NCBI GenBank assembly: GCA_036675265.1
Contig: JAKFFJ010000017.1
Location: 1 to 64,000 of the forward strand
DNA: 64,000 bases
Source of the DNA: CAMPJU01 sp036675265
GTDB taxonomy: Bacteria; Pseudomonadota; Gammaproteobacteria; Xanthomonadales; Xanthomonadaceae
Direction: 5' to 3'
Shown: positions 35,749-46,700 of the stretch, piece after piece
Layout: each line of letters starts with the position of its first letter
Numbering within the stretch: position 1 is the stretch's first letter
Position numbers and translations under genes: made by a program
Notes under the pieces: generated by a model
Database searches by the model: none
What the model was told of the DNA's origin: nothing
What the model saw: the letters and a program-made list of their open reading frames with translations, nothing else

Positions 35749-36627
35749 TCAGTGCGCGGCCTCGCCGATGGTCGCGTTCAGCAGTTGCGCCAGCCGCCAT
35801 GCGCCCTGGCGCACGCGCTGCTCGGCGAGCGGTCGCATCGCGTCCAGGTAGCCGTGGTCCATCGTGTGCTTCGCGGGATAGATGTCGCGGCTGTCGAGCA
35901 GGTTGCAGGACTCGAAGGCCCAGGCGACGGGGGCCAGCGGCGGGGTGCCGTTCGGGGTGCCTTCCGGCGGCCACGGCAGTGCATTCAACCGGTCCGCGTA
36001 GGTGTCCAGGTCCAGTCCCTCGCTGCCGAGGATGTAGTAGTCCCAGATCGAGTGCAGGTTGGTGCCCATCACGCCGTCGACGTAGTGCTTGCGTGCGTAG
36101 GCCTCGGGCTCGAGGTCGGTGCGCAGACTGACCTGGAAGCGGTTGCCGCCCAGGTCGCCGCGGTTGCCGGCATGCATCGGCTGGTGCGCATCGCCGAGGA
36201 AGTGCACCAGGAACTTCAGCGCATCGCGGCGTGCCTCCAGCGGCTGCGCGTGGTCCGCCAGGATCGCCTGCTGCGCCTGGATGGCGCCGATGACGCAATC
36301 GCCGCCTGCGCAGTCCCGCTCCGGCACGTAGTCACAGCTGCCGTCGGGGTAGTTCACGTAATGCCATTTCGAGGTGGCCTTGAAGCGGTCCGGGTCCTCG
36401 TTGCGCAGCGCGTCGGCCCAGTAGGCGACGCCGGAGAGGCTGGGGTGCTGTTCGCCGGCCAGGAGCCGCGCGACCTCCGCGGCCGCCACCGGGTCCAGGT
36501 GGCGTTCGGCCAGCTCGCCGGTCAGGCGGTGGCCAAGCGCACTCCAGGCCAGGGCATCGGTCGGCGCCAGCAGTGCGACCGACAGGAGTGAGCCGAGGAG
36601 CAGGGGAAAACCGGAGCGTGGGTGCAT
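35749..36627 (-). CDS. Secreted S1/P1-type zinc nuclease
   Basis: 292 residues. Signal peptide cleaves after DALA (27), so the mature chain starts W-SALGH; the N-terminal Trp is a zinc ligand in this family. Other zinc ligands are visible: the first His in LGHRLTG, Asp in YWADALR, His in KWHYVNYPDG, HFLGDAHQPMH and NLHSIWD. It has Cys pairs likely to form disulphides. Degrades single-stranded nucleic acid or 3' nucleotides outside the cytoplasm. Divergent from gapA. Confidence 0.92.
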   Translation of the reverse strand: MHPRSGFPLLLGSLLSVALLAPTDALAWSALGHRLTGELAERHLDPVAAAEVARLLAGEQHPSLSGVAYWADALRNEDPDRFKATSKWHYVNYPDGSCDYVPERDCAGGDCVIGAIQAQQAILADHAQPLEARRDALKFLVHFLGDAHQPMHAGNRGDLGGNRFQVSLRTDLEPEAYARKHYVDGVMGTNLHSIWDYYILGSEGLDLDTYADRLNALPWPPEGTPNGTPPLAPVAWAFESCNLLDSRDIYPAKHTMDHGYLDAMRPLAEQRVRQGAWRLAQLLNATIGEAAH

Positions 36628-36657
36628 GGCGGGATGAAGGGCAGCGGCTGGACGGGC

Positions 36658-36663
36658 TAAAAT
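36658..36663 (+). promoter_or_regulatory. Probable -10 element of gapA
   Basis: TAAAAT at 36658-36663 in an AT-rich patch, 61 bases before the gapA ATG and 31 bases from the divergent nuclease start. The -35 is not clear. Confidence 0.35.
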
Positions 36664-36724
36664 AGCCGGATTGCGCCAGGAAATGGCGCGCCCCTCCGCG
36701 TCTCTTTTCCGGGAGCCCCCAGCA

Positions 36725-37729
<1,005 letters not shown>

Positions 37730-37733
37730 GGCC

Positions 37734-38915
37734 ATGCCCATCCTCCGCATGACCGACCTGGACCTGGCAGGCAAGCGCGTGCTGGTCCGCGAGGACCTCA
37801 ACGTCCCCATCGACGAGGCAGGCCGCATCACGTCGGAACAACGGATCATGGCGGCGCTGCCCACCTTGCGCCGCCTGCTCGACCAGGGCGCGGCGGTGAT
37901 GGTCATGTCGCACCGGGGCCGCCCGGTGGAGGGCGAGTTCAGCCAGGCCGATTCGCTGGCGCCGGTCGCGGCACGCCTGGGCGAACTGCTCGGCATCGAC
38001 GTGCCGCTGGTGCGCGACTGGGTGGGCGGCGTGCCGGTCGAGCCGGGCCGGCTGGTCCTGCTCGAGAACTGCCGCATGAACGTCGGCGAGAAGAAGGATG
38101 CGCCCGCCCTGGCGAAGTCCTACGCCGCGCTGTGCGACGTGTTCGTCATGGATGCGTTCGGCACCGCGCACCGCGCCCAGGCGTCCACGCATGGCGTGAT
38201 CGCGGAGGCTGCCGTGGCGTGCGGCGGACCGCTGCTGATGGCCGAGCTCGACGCGCTCGGCAAGGCGCTCGACGCACCCGCGCGTCCGCTGCTGGCGATC
38301 GTGGCGGGCAGCAAGGTGTCCACGAAGCTCGAGCTGCTGACCTCGCTGGTCGGCAAGGTGGACCAGCTGATCGTCGGTGGCGGGATCGCCAACACCTTCA
38401 TCGCGGCGACGGGGCACGGCGTGGGCAAGTCGCTGGTCGAGGCCGACCTGGTCGATACCGCGCGGAAGATCATGGCGGACGCGAAGGCGCGCGGCGCCGA
38501 CATCCCGGTGCCCACCGACGTGGTGGTGGCGCCTCGCTTCGCCGCGGACGCGCCGGCCACGGTCAAGGCGGTCGACGCGGTGGAAGCCGGCGACATGATC
38601 CTGGACATCGGGCCCGACACCGCGGCGCGCTATGCGGCGATGATCGCGGACGCCGGCACGGTGGTCTGGAACGGCCCGGTCGGCGTGTTCGAGTTCGACG
38701 CGTTCGGCAAGGGCACCGAGACCCTGGCGCGCGCGATCGCCGCGTCCGGCGCGTTCTCGATCGCCGGCGGCGGCGACACCCTGGCGGCCGTCGACAAGTA
38801 CGGGATTGCCAGCGACCTGTCGTACATCTCGACGGGCGGCGGCGCGTTCCTGGCGTTCCTCGAGGGCAAGGAATTGCCGGCGGTCACCGCGCTGCGGGCC
38901 CGTGGCACCGGCTGA
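37734..38915 (+). CDS. pgk: Phosphoglycerate kinase
   Basis: 393 residues. VLVREDLNVPID, VMSHRGRP, LLENCRMNVGEKK, the nucleotide-binding hinge VAGSKVSTKLELL and GGGDTLAAVDKYG are family segments. Transfers phosphate from 1,3-bisphosphoglycerate to ADP. An alternative start at ATG 37749 (MTDLDLAGKRVLVREDLN) is equally likely; the first ATG needs ribosomes to restart almost at once after gapA. Confidence 0.96.
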   Translation: MPILRMTDLDLAGKRVLVREDLNVPIDEAGRITSEQRIMAALPTLRRLLDQGAAVMVMSHRGRPVEGEFSQADSLAPVAARLGELLGIDVPLVRDWVGGVPVEPGRLVLLENCRMNVGEKKDAPALAKSYAALCDVFVMDAFGTAHRAQASTHGVIAEAAVACGGPLLMAELDALGKALDAPARPLLAIVAGSKVSTKLELLTSLVGKVDQLIVGGGIANTFIAATGHGVGKSLVEADLVDTARKIMADAKARGADIPVPTDVVVAPRFAADAPATVKAVDAVEAGDMILDIGPDTAARYAAMIADAGTVVWNGPVGVFEFDAFGKGTETLARAIAASGAFSIAGGGDTLAAVDKYGIASDLSYISTGGGAFLAFLEGKELPAVTALRARGTG

Positions 38916-38964
38916 TCCTCCCGAAGCCCTGTGCTAGCGTGCCCGGGACCTCGACGCGACGACC

Positions 38965-40461
38965 ATGACCGACCCGAAGACCGCTTCCGGCAAGCATCCC
39001 GTCCCGGAGCGCCGCACCAAGATCCTCGCGACGCTCGGTCCCGCGACCGACAAGCCGGGCGTGCTCGATGCCCTGCTGGAAGCCGGCGTCGACGTGGTCC
39101 GGCTCAACTTCTCCCACGGCGATCCATCCGCGCAGGCCGACCGCGCCAGCGCGGTGCGCGAAGCCGCTGCGCGGGCCGGCGCCGAGGTCGGCATCCTGGC
39201 GGACCTGCCCGGGCCCAAGATCAGGATCGAGCGTTTCGCCGAAGGCAAGGTGCAGCTGGTGGCGGGCGATCGCTTCGACCTGGTCGCCATGGCCGACGCG
39301 CCGCCCGGGGATGCCACGCAGGTCGGCGTGAGCTACCTGGGCCTGCCGGGCGACGTGCAGGCCGGCGACGTGCTGCTGCTCGACGACGGCATGGTGCAGT
39401 TGCAGGTCGAGGCGGTCGAAGGCGAACGCATCCGGACGACGGTCATCAACGACGCCGTGCTGTCGGACCGGAAAGGGCTGAACAAGCAGGGGGGCGGCCT
39501 GTCGCTGGGGGCGCTCACCGAACGCGACCGCGAGCTGATCGGCATCGCCGCAGGCATCGGGGTGGACTTCATCGCCGTGTCGTTCTGCCGGCACGCGGGC
39601 GACATGCACGAAGCGCGCCGCATCGCGCGCGCAGCCGGCTGCGAGGCCGCGCTGGTGGCGAAGATCGAGCGCGCCGAGGCCATCGAGAACCTGTCGGAGA
39701 TCATCGACGCCAGCGACGTGGTGATGGTCGCGCGCGGCGACCTGGGCGTGGAGATCGGCGACGCCGAGTTGCCGGGCCTGCAGAAGAAGATCATCCGCGA
39801 GTCGCTGGCGCGCGGGAAGGTGGTGATCACCGCGACCCAGATGCTGCAGTCGATGGTCGAGAGCCCGATTCCGACCCGCGCCGAGGTGCTCGACGTCGCC
39901 AACGCGGTGATCGACGGCACCGACGCCGTGATGCTGTCCCAGGAAACGGCAGCCGGCGCGTGGCCGGTGCGCGCGGTGGCGGCGATGGCCCGCATCTGCG
40001 CCGGCGCCGAGCGCCAGTTCACCCACGACACCGACTTCGAGGCCGCGCCGCGCAACCTGCAGCGCGCCGACCAGGCGATCGCGATGGCCGCGATGTTCCT
40101 CTCCGAGCACATCGGCGTGCGCGCGATCGTGGCCATGACCGAATCCGGCGGCACCGCCAGGTTCCTGTCGCGGTTCCGCTCGCCGGCGCAGGTCTACGCC
40201 CTGTCGCGCCATGACGGGGCCCGGCGCCGGATGGCCCTGATGCGCGACGTCGTCCCGATCGACTTCGACAGCCGCGGGCAGGCCTCGCGCGATGCGGCCC
40301 GCAGCGCGGTGCGGCAGTTGTTCGACGCCGGCCGGCTGTCCGTCGGCGACCGCGTGATCTTCACCAGCGGCGACCACATGGAGCACCACGGCGCGACCAA
40401 CACGCTGCGCCTGCTGCAGGTCGGCCCGGAAGGGGCCGCCGAGGGCCTGGGCGAGCTCTGA
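38965..40461 (+). CDS. pyk: Pyruvate kinase
   Basis: 498 residues. RRTKILATLGPATD, VRLNFSHG, LADLPGPKIRIERF, VAKIERAEAIENL, VMVARGDLGVEIG and ATQMLQSM are the active-site blocks; the C-terminal allosteric domain is present and complete. Converts phosphoenolpyruvate and ADP to pyruvate and ATP. It lies 49 bases after pgk, in the same direction. Confidence 0.96.
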   Translation: MTDPKTASGKHPVPERRTKILATLGPATDKPGVLDALLEAGVDVVRLNFSHGDPSAQADRASAVREAAARAGAEVGILADLPGPKIRIERFAEGKVQLVAGDRFDLVAMADAPPGDATQVGVSYLGLPGDVQAGDVLLLDDGMVQLQVEAVEGERIRTTVINDAVLSDRKGLNKQGGGLSLGALTERDRELIGIAAGIGVDFIAVSFCRHAGDMHEARRIARAAGCEAALVAKIERAEAIENLSEIIDASDVVMVARGDLGVEIGDAELPGLQKKIIRESLARGKVVITATQMLQSMVESPIPTRAEVLDVANAVIDGTDAVMLSQETAAGAWPVRAVAAMARICAGAERQFTHDTDFEAAPRNLQRADQAIAMAAMFLSEHIGVRAIVAMTESGGTARFLSRFRSPAQVYALSRHDGARRRMALMRDVVPIDFDSRGQASRDAARSAVRQLFDAGRLSVGDRVIFTSGDHMEHHGATNTLRLLQVGPEGAAEGLGEL

Positions 40462-40498
40462 ACCCCCGGATTCCGGCGCTTCGCGCCTGCATCCGGGC

Positions 40499-40504
40499 TA
40501 CAAT
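40499..40504 (+). promoter_or_regulatory. Probable -10 element of the aldolase gene
   Basis: TACAAT at 40499-40504, 33 bases before the ATG. No convincing -35. It suggests the aldolase can be transcribed separately from pyk. Confidence 0.4.
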
Positions 40505-40537
40505 TCGGGTTTCCCCGAACGCCGCAGGAAGCCTGGA

Positions 40538-41551
40538 ATGAGCATCGAACAGCTGGCCGAGACCGCCCTGGCCATGGTGGCCCCGGGCAAGGGCATCATC
40601 GCGATCGACGAGTCGAACACGACCATCAAGAAGCGCTTCGACGGCGTCGGCATCGAGTGCACCGAGGAGAACCGGCGCGCCTACCGCGAGATGCTGCTCA
40701 CCACGCCGAACCTCGGCAAGTACATCTCCGGCGCGATCCTGTTCGACGAGACCATCCGGCAGTCCACCCGGGACGGCGTGCCGTTCGCGAAGGTAATGGC
40801 CGAGAACGGCATCATCCCCGGCATCAAGGTGGACAAGGGCACGCATCCCCTGGCCGGTTTCCCGGGCGAAGTCGTGACCGAGGGCCTGGACGGCCTGCGC
40901 ACGCGCCTGGAGGAGTACTACAGGCTCGGTGCGCGCTTCGCCAAGTGGCGCGCGGTGATCAACATCGGCGACGACGTCCCGTCCGGCACCTGCATCGAGG
41001 CCAACTCCCACGCGCTGGCGCGCTACGCCGCGCTGTGCCAGGAGCAGGGGCTGGTGCCGATGGTGGAGCCGGAAGTGATCATGGACGGCGCGCACGACAT
41101 CGACACCTGCTTCGAGGTCACCGAGGTCACGCTGCGCTCGCTGTTCTCGGCGCTGTACGAGCACAACGTCCTGCTCGAGGGCACCATCCTGAAGGCGTCG
41201 ATGGTGTTGCCCGGCAGCACCAGCGGCGAGGACGCCTCGGTCGAGGAAGTCGCTGCCGCCACGCTGCAGTGCCTGAAGTCGACCGTGCCGGCGATCCTGC
41301 CGGGCATCGTGTTCCTGTCCGGCGGCCAGTCCGACGAGGACGCCACCGCGCACCTGGACATGATGAACCGCATGGGCCCGAACCCGTGGCCGCTGTCGTT
41401 CTCCTACGGCCGCGCCATGCAGTCGGCCGCGCTGCAGCTCTGGTCGAAGGACCTGGCCGGCAACGTCGGCAAGGCGCAGGAAACGGTGTTCGCCCGCGCC
41501 CGCGACAACGGCCTGGCCGCGCTGGGCCAGTGGGAAGGCGGCGGCGCCTAG
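40538..41551 (+). CDS. Class I fructose-bisphosphate aldolase
   Basis: 337 residues. Belongs to the glycolytic class I (Schiff-base) family also found in animals and plants, not the metal-dependent class II. Segments: PGKGIIAIDESNTTIKKRF, KWRAVINIG, PMVEPEVIMDG, LEGTILKASMVLPG with the Schiff-base Lys at about 219, FLSGGQSDEDAT and SFSYGRAMQ. Its TAG stop shares the CTAG at 41548-41551 with the convergent cysteine synthase stop. Confidence 0.95.
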   Translation: MSIEQLAETALAMVAPGKGIIAIDESNTTIKKRFDGVGIECTEENRRAYREMLLTTPNLGKYISGAILFDETIRQSTRDGVPFAKVMAENGIIPGIKVDKGTHPLAGFPGEVVTEGLDGLRTRLEEYYRLGARFAKWRAVINIGDDVPSGTCIEANSHALARYAALCQEQGLVPMVEPEVIMDGAHDIDTCFEVTEVTLRSLFSALYEHNVLLEGTILKASMVLPGSTSGEDASVEEVAAATLQCLKSTVPAILPGIVFLSGGQSDEDATAHLDMMNRMGPNPWPLSFSYGRAMQSAALQLWSKDLAGNVGKAQETVFARARDNGLAALGQWEGGGA

Positions 41552-42504
41552 AGCGTCGCCAGCCAGGCCTCGTCCGACCCTTCCTCCATCCCTTCGAACA
41601 GGAACGTCGACAGGTAGCGCTCGCCGGTATCCGGCAGCATCGCCAGCAGCACGGCGCCCTCCGGGGCGTCGCGCGCGACCTGCAGCGCGGCCGCCACGGT
41701 CGCGCCTGCGGAAATCCCGACGAACAGGCCCTCTTCCGCCGCGAGGCGCCGCGCGGTGTCTCGCGCCAGCACATCGTCGATCTTCACGATCGCATCGGCC
41801 GCATCGCGGTCCAGCACCTGCGGCACGAAATCGGGCGTCCAGCCCTGGATCTTGTGTGGCTGCCACGCGTCGCCCGACAGCAGCGCGGCGCCTGCGGGCT
41901 CGCATGCAGTCACGCGCACTTCGGGACGCGCGACCTTCAGCACCTGCGCCACGCCGGTGAGGGTTCCGCCGGTGCCCCAGCCGGTGACGAAGTGGTCGAG
42001 CCTGCGTCCGGCGAAGTCGCGCAGGATCTCGGCGGCGGTCGTGTTGCGGTGGTAGGCCGGGTTCGCCGGATTCTCGAACTGGCGCGCGAGGAACCAGCCG
42101 TGGCGTTCCGCCAGCTCGGCCGCCCTGCGCACCATGCCGCTGCCACGCTCGGCCGCGGCAGTGAGGATCACCTTCGCGCCGTACGCCCGCATGAGCTTCC
42201 GTCGCTCCACCGAGAAGGTTTCGCTCATCACCGCGACGAAGCGGTAGCCGCGGGCGGCGCAGACCATCGCCAAAGCGATCCCGGTGTTCCCGGACGTGGC
42301 TTCCACCACGGTGTCGCCCGGCGCCAGCAGGCCGCGCCGTTCCGCGTCGAGGATGATGGCCAGCGCCAGCCGGTCCTTGACCGAGCCACCGGGATTGAAG
42401 GACTCGACCTTCGCGTAGAGCGTGGCGTGCGCGGGTGCGACGCGTTGCAGGCGGACGATGGGGGTGTTGCCGATGGTGGCGGTGATGTCGTCGAGGAGGG
42501 GCAT
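41548..42504 (-). CDS. cysM: Cysteine synthase / PLP-dependent beta-replacing enzyme
   Basis: 318 residues. IGNTPIVRLQ, PLP lysine in PGGSVKDRLAL (Lys43), substrate loop ATSGNTGIALA, GTGGTLTGVAQVLK and GISAGATVAAAL are hallmarks of O-acetylserine sulfhydrylases. The short spacing resembles CysM more than CysK, but substrate specificity is not certain. Start chosen at ATG 42504 (MPLLDDITATIGNTP); the frame is open to 42585 without support. Confidence 0.87.
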   Translation of the reverse strand: MPLLDDITATIGNTPIVRLQRVAPAHATLYAKVESFNPGGSVKDRLALAIILDAERRGLLAPGDTVVEATSGNTGIALAMVCAARGYRFVAVMSETFSVERRKLMRAYGAKVILTAAAERGSGMVRRAAELAERHGWFLARQFENPANPAYHRNTTAAEILRDFAGRRLDHFVTGWGTGGTLTGVAQVLKVARPEVRVTACEPAGAALLSGDAWQPHKIQGWTPDFVPQVLDRDAADAIVKIDDVLARDTARRLAAEEGLFVGISAGATVAAALQVARDAPEGAVLLAMLPDTGERYLSTFLFEGMEEGSDEAWLATL

Positions 42505-42623
42505 GGCGGATGCGTGGCCGGGAAGGGGGCAGTGCCTTTCTACTCCTCCGCGCGCGAGGTCGATAGCCGCATCCGGTCTCGACATCCCTGACCCTTGTCA
42601 CGGGCATTGCGTGAAGGCGCCCT

Positions 42624-42629
42624 TACAAT
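42624..42629 (+). promoter_or_regulatory. -10 element placing transcription start at the RND adaptor ATG
   Basis: TACAAT at 42624-42629, six bases, then ATG 42636. With a normal -10 to start distance the mRNA would begin at or within a base or two of the start codon, implying a leaderless or near-leaderless mRNA. The -35 is unclear. Confidence 0.4.
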
Positions 42630-42635
42630 CGGGGG

Positions 42636-43709
42636 ATGCCCCAGACGCCCCCCCCACGCCGTCCCGGCCGCGCCGTCGCGACCCTGTTGCTGCTGACCCT
42701 GGCGGCCGTTGCCGGCTGTGCCCGCGACGCCGCGCGCGCCGCGGATGCCGGCACCCAGGCGATCCCGGTCACCACCGCGACCGTCGAAGTCCGCCCCTGG
42801 ACCGACCTGCTGCGCGCCGTCGGCACCGTGCAGGCCCGCGAGTCCGTCGCGGTCACCGCGAAGGTCAGCGAGACCGTCGAGCGCGTGCACTTCGACAGTG
42901 GCGACACGGTCCGCGCGGGTGCGCCGCTGGTCACCCTGTCCGGGCGCCAGCAGCAGGCTTCGCTCGCCGAGGCGCAGGCGGCGGCCAATGAAGCCGAGCG
43001 GCTGTACCGGCGCCAGGCCGAACTTGCCGAACAGCAGCTCATTGCGCGCGCGCAACTCGACACGCAGCGGGCCAACCGCGACGCCGCCCGTGCGCGCGTC
43101 GCCCAGGTGCGCGCCCAGCTGGGCGACCGCACCATCCGCGCCCCCTTCGCCGGCAAGCTCGGCCTGCGCGAGGTCAGCCCGGGCGCGCTGGTCACCCCCG
43201 GCACCGTGATCGCCACGCTCGACGCGATCGACCGCGTGTACGTCGACTTCCCGGTGCCGGAACGCGCGCTGGCCTCGCTTGCCACCGGCCAGCGGGTGAG
43301 CGGTCGCGCGACCGCCTACCCGGAAATCGAGTTCGAGGGCACGGTGTCGACCATCGGCTCGCGCATCGATCCTTCGACGCGCACGCTGACGGTCCGGGCC
43401 GACTTCCCCAATCCCGACCACCGCCTGCGCCCCGGCATGCTGGTGGAAGTGCGCCTGCACCAGCCGGAGCGCGAGGCGCTGGTGGTGCCGGAGATCGCGA
43501 TCGTGCAGGTGGGGACCGAGGCGTTCGCCTGGCGCGTGGGCGAAGGCGGCAAGGTGGAACGGACACCGGTGTCGGTCGGCAGCCGGCAGCAGGGCCAGGC
43601 GGAGATCCTGTCGGGCCTCGATCCCGGGGATCGCATCGTGGTGGACGGCACGGGCAAGTTGCGGCCCGGCAGCGTGGTCGTCGATGCCGGGGAGCGCGAA
43701 GCCCGGTGA
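42636..43709 (+). CDS. RND efflux periplasmic adaptor (membrane fusion protein)
   Basis: 357 residues. Lipobox AAVAGC puts a lipid anchor on Cys28. Order: barrel-sandwich half (RESVAVTAKVSETVERVHFDSGDTV, split across the domain), alpha-helical hairpin rich in A/E/R (about 108-155), second lipoyl half (APFAGKLGLREVSPGALVTPG), beta-barrel and membrane-proximal domain. Links the inner-membrane pump of the next gene to an outer-membrane channel. No TolC-like channel gene lies nearby. Confidence 0.92.
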   Translation: MPQTPPPRRPGRAVATLLLLTLAAVAGCARDAARAADAGTQAIPVTTATVEVRPWTDLLRAVGTVQARESVAVTAKVSETVERVHFDSGDTVRAGAPLVTLSGRQQQASLAEAQAAANEAERLYRRQAELAEQQLIARAQLDTQRANRDAARARVAQVRAQLGDRTIRAPFAGKLGLREVSPGALVTPGTVIATLDAIDRVYVDFPVPERALASLATGQRVSGRATAYPEIEFEGTVSTIGSRIDPSTRTLTVRADFPNPDHRLRPGMLVEVRLHQPEREALVVPEIAIVQVGTEAFAWRVGEGGKVERTPVSVGSRQQGQAEILSGLDPGDRIVVDGTGKLRPGSVVVDAGEREAR

Positions 43710-46700
43710 AGCTTTCGGACGTCTCGATCCGCCGGCCCGTGTTCGCCACGGTGCTCAGCCTGCTGCTGATCGTCCTGGGCGTGATGGCCTTCAGCCGGCT
43801 GACGCTGCGCGAACTGCCGGCGATCGACCCGCCGATCGTGTCGGTGGACGTCGGCTATCCCGGCGCGTCGGCGGCGGTCGTGGAGACCCGCGTCACCCAG
43901 TTGCTGGAGGACGCGCTGTCGGGCATCGAGGGCATCGAGACCATCGAGTCGCGCAGCGTCAACGGGCGCGCGTCGGTCAACATCGAGTTCACCCTCGAGC
44001 GCGACATCGAGGCGGCGGCCAACGACGTCCGCGACGCCATCAGCGACGTCGTCGACCGCATGCCCGACGAGGCCGACGCACCCGAGGTCGAGAAGGCGAA
44101 CAGCGATTCGGAGACGGTGATCTGGCTCAACATGAGCAGCGACTCGCTGGACACGCTGCAGCTCACCGACTACGCCGAGCGCTACATCGTGGACCGCCTG
44201 TCCAGCCTGGACGGCGTGGCGCAGGTGCGGATCGGCGGCCAGCAGCGCTACGCGATGCGCGTCTGGCTCGATGCCGACGCGCTGGCCGCCCGCGGCCTGG
44301 ACGTCACCGATGTCGAGGACGCCCTGCGCGCCGAGAACGTGGAGCTGCCCGCCGGGCGCCTGGAGTCGCAGGACCGCGACTTCACCCTGCGCGTCGCGCG
44401 CGAATACCTGGAGCCCGGCGACTTCGCCGAGATCCCGCTGACCGATGGCGCGGACGGTTACCCGGTCCGGCTGGGCGACGTTGCCGAGGTGGAACTCGCT
44501 TCGGCGGAACGGCGCGCCTACTACCGCAGCAACGGGCAGCCCAACATCGGCCTGGGCATCGTCAAGACCTCCACCGCCAACGCGCTGGACGTCGCACGCG
44601 CCGCACGCGCGGAAGCCGGGCGGATCCAGGCGACCCTGCCCGAGGGCATGGAGATCTTCGTCGCCTACGACGACACGGTCTTCATCGAGGAATCGATCAA
44701 GCGCGTGTACTGGACGCTCGCCGAGGCCGTCGCCCTCGTGGTGCTGGTGATCTGGCTGTTCCTGGGCAGCTTCCGCGCCGCGATGATCCCCGCGATGACG
44801 GTGCCCGTCTGCCTGGTGGCGGCATTCGTGCCGCTGTACCTGTTCGGCTACTCGATCAACCTGTTGACGTTGCTCGCGCTGGTGCTGTGCATCGGGCTGG
44901 TCGTCGACGACGCGATCGTCGTGCTGGAGAACATCCAGCGGCGCGCGGACCTGGGCGAGCCGCGGCTGGTGGCGGCGCGTCGCGGGACGCGCCAGGTCGC
45001 GTTCGCGGTGATCGCCACGACCACGGTGCTGATCGCGGTGTTCCTGCCGGTCGGCTTCATGGAGGGGAGCGCCGGACGCCTGTTCCGCGAGTTGTCCGTC
45101 GCGCTGGCGGGCGCCGTGGCGATCTCCGCGTTCGTCGCGCTCACGCTGACGCCGATGATGGCGTCCAAGCTGGTGCGACCGCATCGCGAGGAAAAGTCCA
45201 CCGCCGTCCATCGCTGGGTGATGGCGCGCCTGGATGCGACCAGCCTGCGCTATCGCGCGCTGCTGGAACGCAGCGTGGAGCGGCCGTGGCTCTGGGGCGC
45301 CCTGATGCTCGGCGCGCTGGTGCTGAGCTTCGCGCTGGTCCGCGTGGTGCCCTCCGAGCTGGCGCCCGCCGAGGACCGGGGTGCGTTCTTCGTGTCGATC
45401 GTCGGGCCCGAAGGCGCCGGCTTCGACTACACCGTCGAGCAGATGAAGCAGGTCGAGGGCATCTTCGCCGGCATCAGCGGCCAGGACGAGCCGATCCAGC
45501 GCTACAACACGCGCGTGCCCGGCGGATGGGGCGCCAGCGAGGAGATGCACACCGGCAACGTCATCGTCTTCCTGCAGGACTGGGACCAGCGCGAGCGCAG
45601 CACCAACGAGATCGTCGCCGACCTGCGTGGCGAGCTGGAGCAGCTGCCGGGCGTGCGCGCGAACCCGCGCGTCAGCTCGGGCCTGGTGGGCAGCCGCGGG
45701 CAGCCGCTGCAGGTCGTCCTCGGCGGCCCCGAGTACGCGGAGCTCGCGCGCTGGCGCGACCTCGTCATGGCGCGGATGGAGCAGAACCCGGGCCTGTTCT
45801 CGGTCGACTCCGACTACCAGGAGACGCGCCCGCAGATGCGCGTGCAGATCGACCGCCGTCGCGCCGCCGACCTGGGCGTGAGCGTCACCGACATCGGCCA
45901 CGCGCTCGAGACCATGATGGGCGGCCGCCGCGTGACCACGTTCGTGCAGGACGGCGAGGAGTACGACGTCATCGTGCAGGCCGGCCGCAGCGGGCGCACC
46001 GATCCCGCGGACCTCGCCGCGCTGCAGGTGCCGGGGCGCGACGGCACCCTGGTCCCGCTGTCCAACCTGGTGACGCTCGAGGAACTGGCGGAGGCCGGCA
46101 GCCTCAACCGGTTCAACCGCCTGCGCGCGATCACGATCAGCGCCGGCCTCGCGCCCGGCTACGAGCTGGGCGAGGCGATCGAATGGGTCAACGGCATGGT
46201 CGAGGCCGAGCTGCCCGAGTACGCGCAAGTCGACTGGAAGGGCGAGTCGCGCGAGTACCAGAAGGCCGGTGGCGCGGTGCTGCTGACCTTCGCGCTGGCG
46301 TTGCTGGTCGTGTACCTGGTCCTGGCCGCGCAGTTCGAGAGCTTCGTGCATCCGTTCACCATCATGCTCACGGTGCCGCTGGCCGTGCTCGGCGCGCTGG
46401 GCGGCCTGGCGCTCACCGGCGGCACCCTCAACCTGTTCAGCCAGATCGGCATCGTGATGCTGGTGGGCCTGGCGGCGAAGAACGGCATCCTGATCGTGGA
46501 GTTCGCCAACCAGTTGCGCGACCAGGGACGCAGCATCCACGACGCGATCGTGGAGTCGGCCGCCGTCCGCCTGCGCCCGATCCTGATGACGTCCGTGGCC
46601 ACGATCATGGGGGCATTGCCGCTGGTCCTGGCGGGCGGGCCCGGCTCCGCCAGCCGCGCTGCCATCGGCGTGGTGGTGATCTTCGGCGTTGCGTTCTCTA

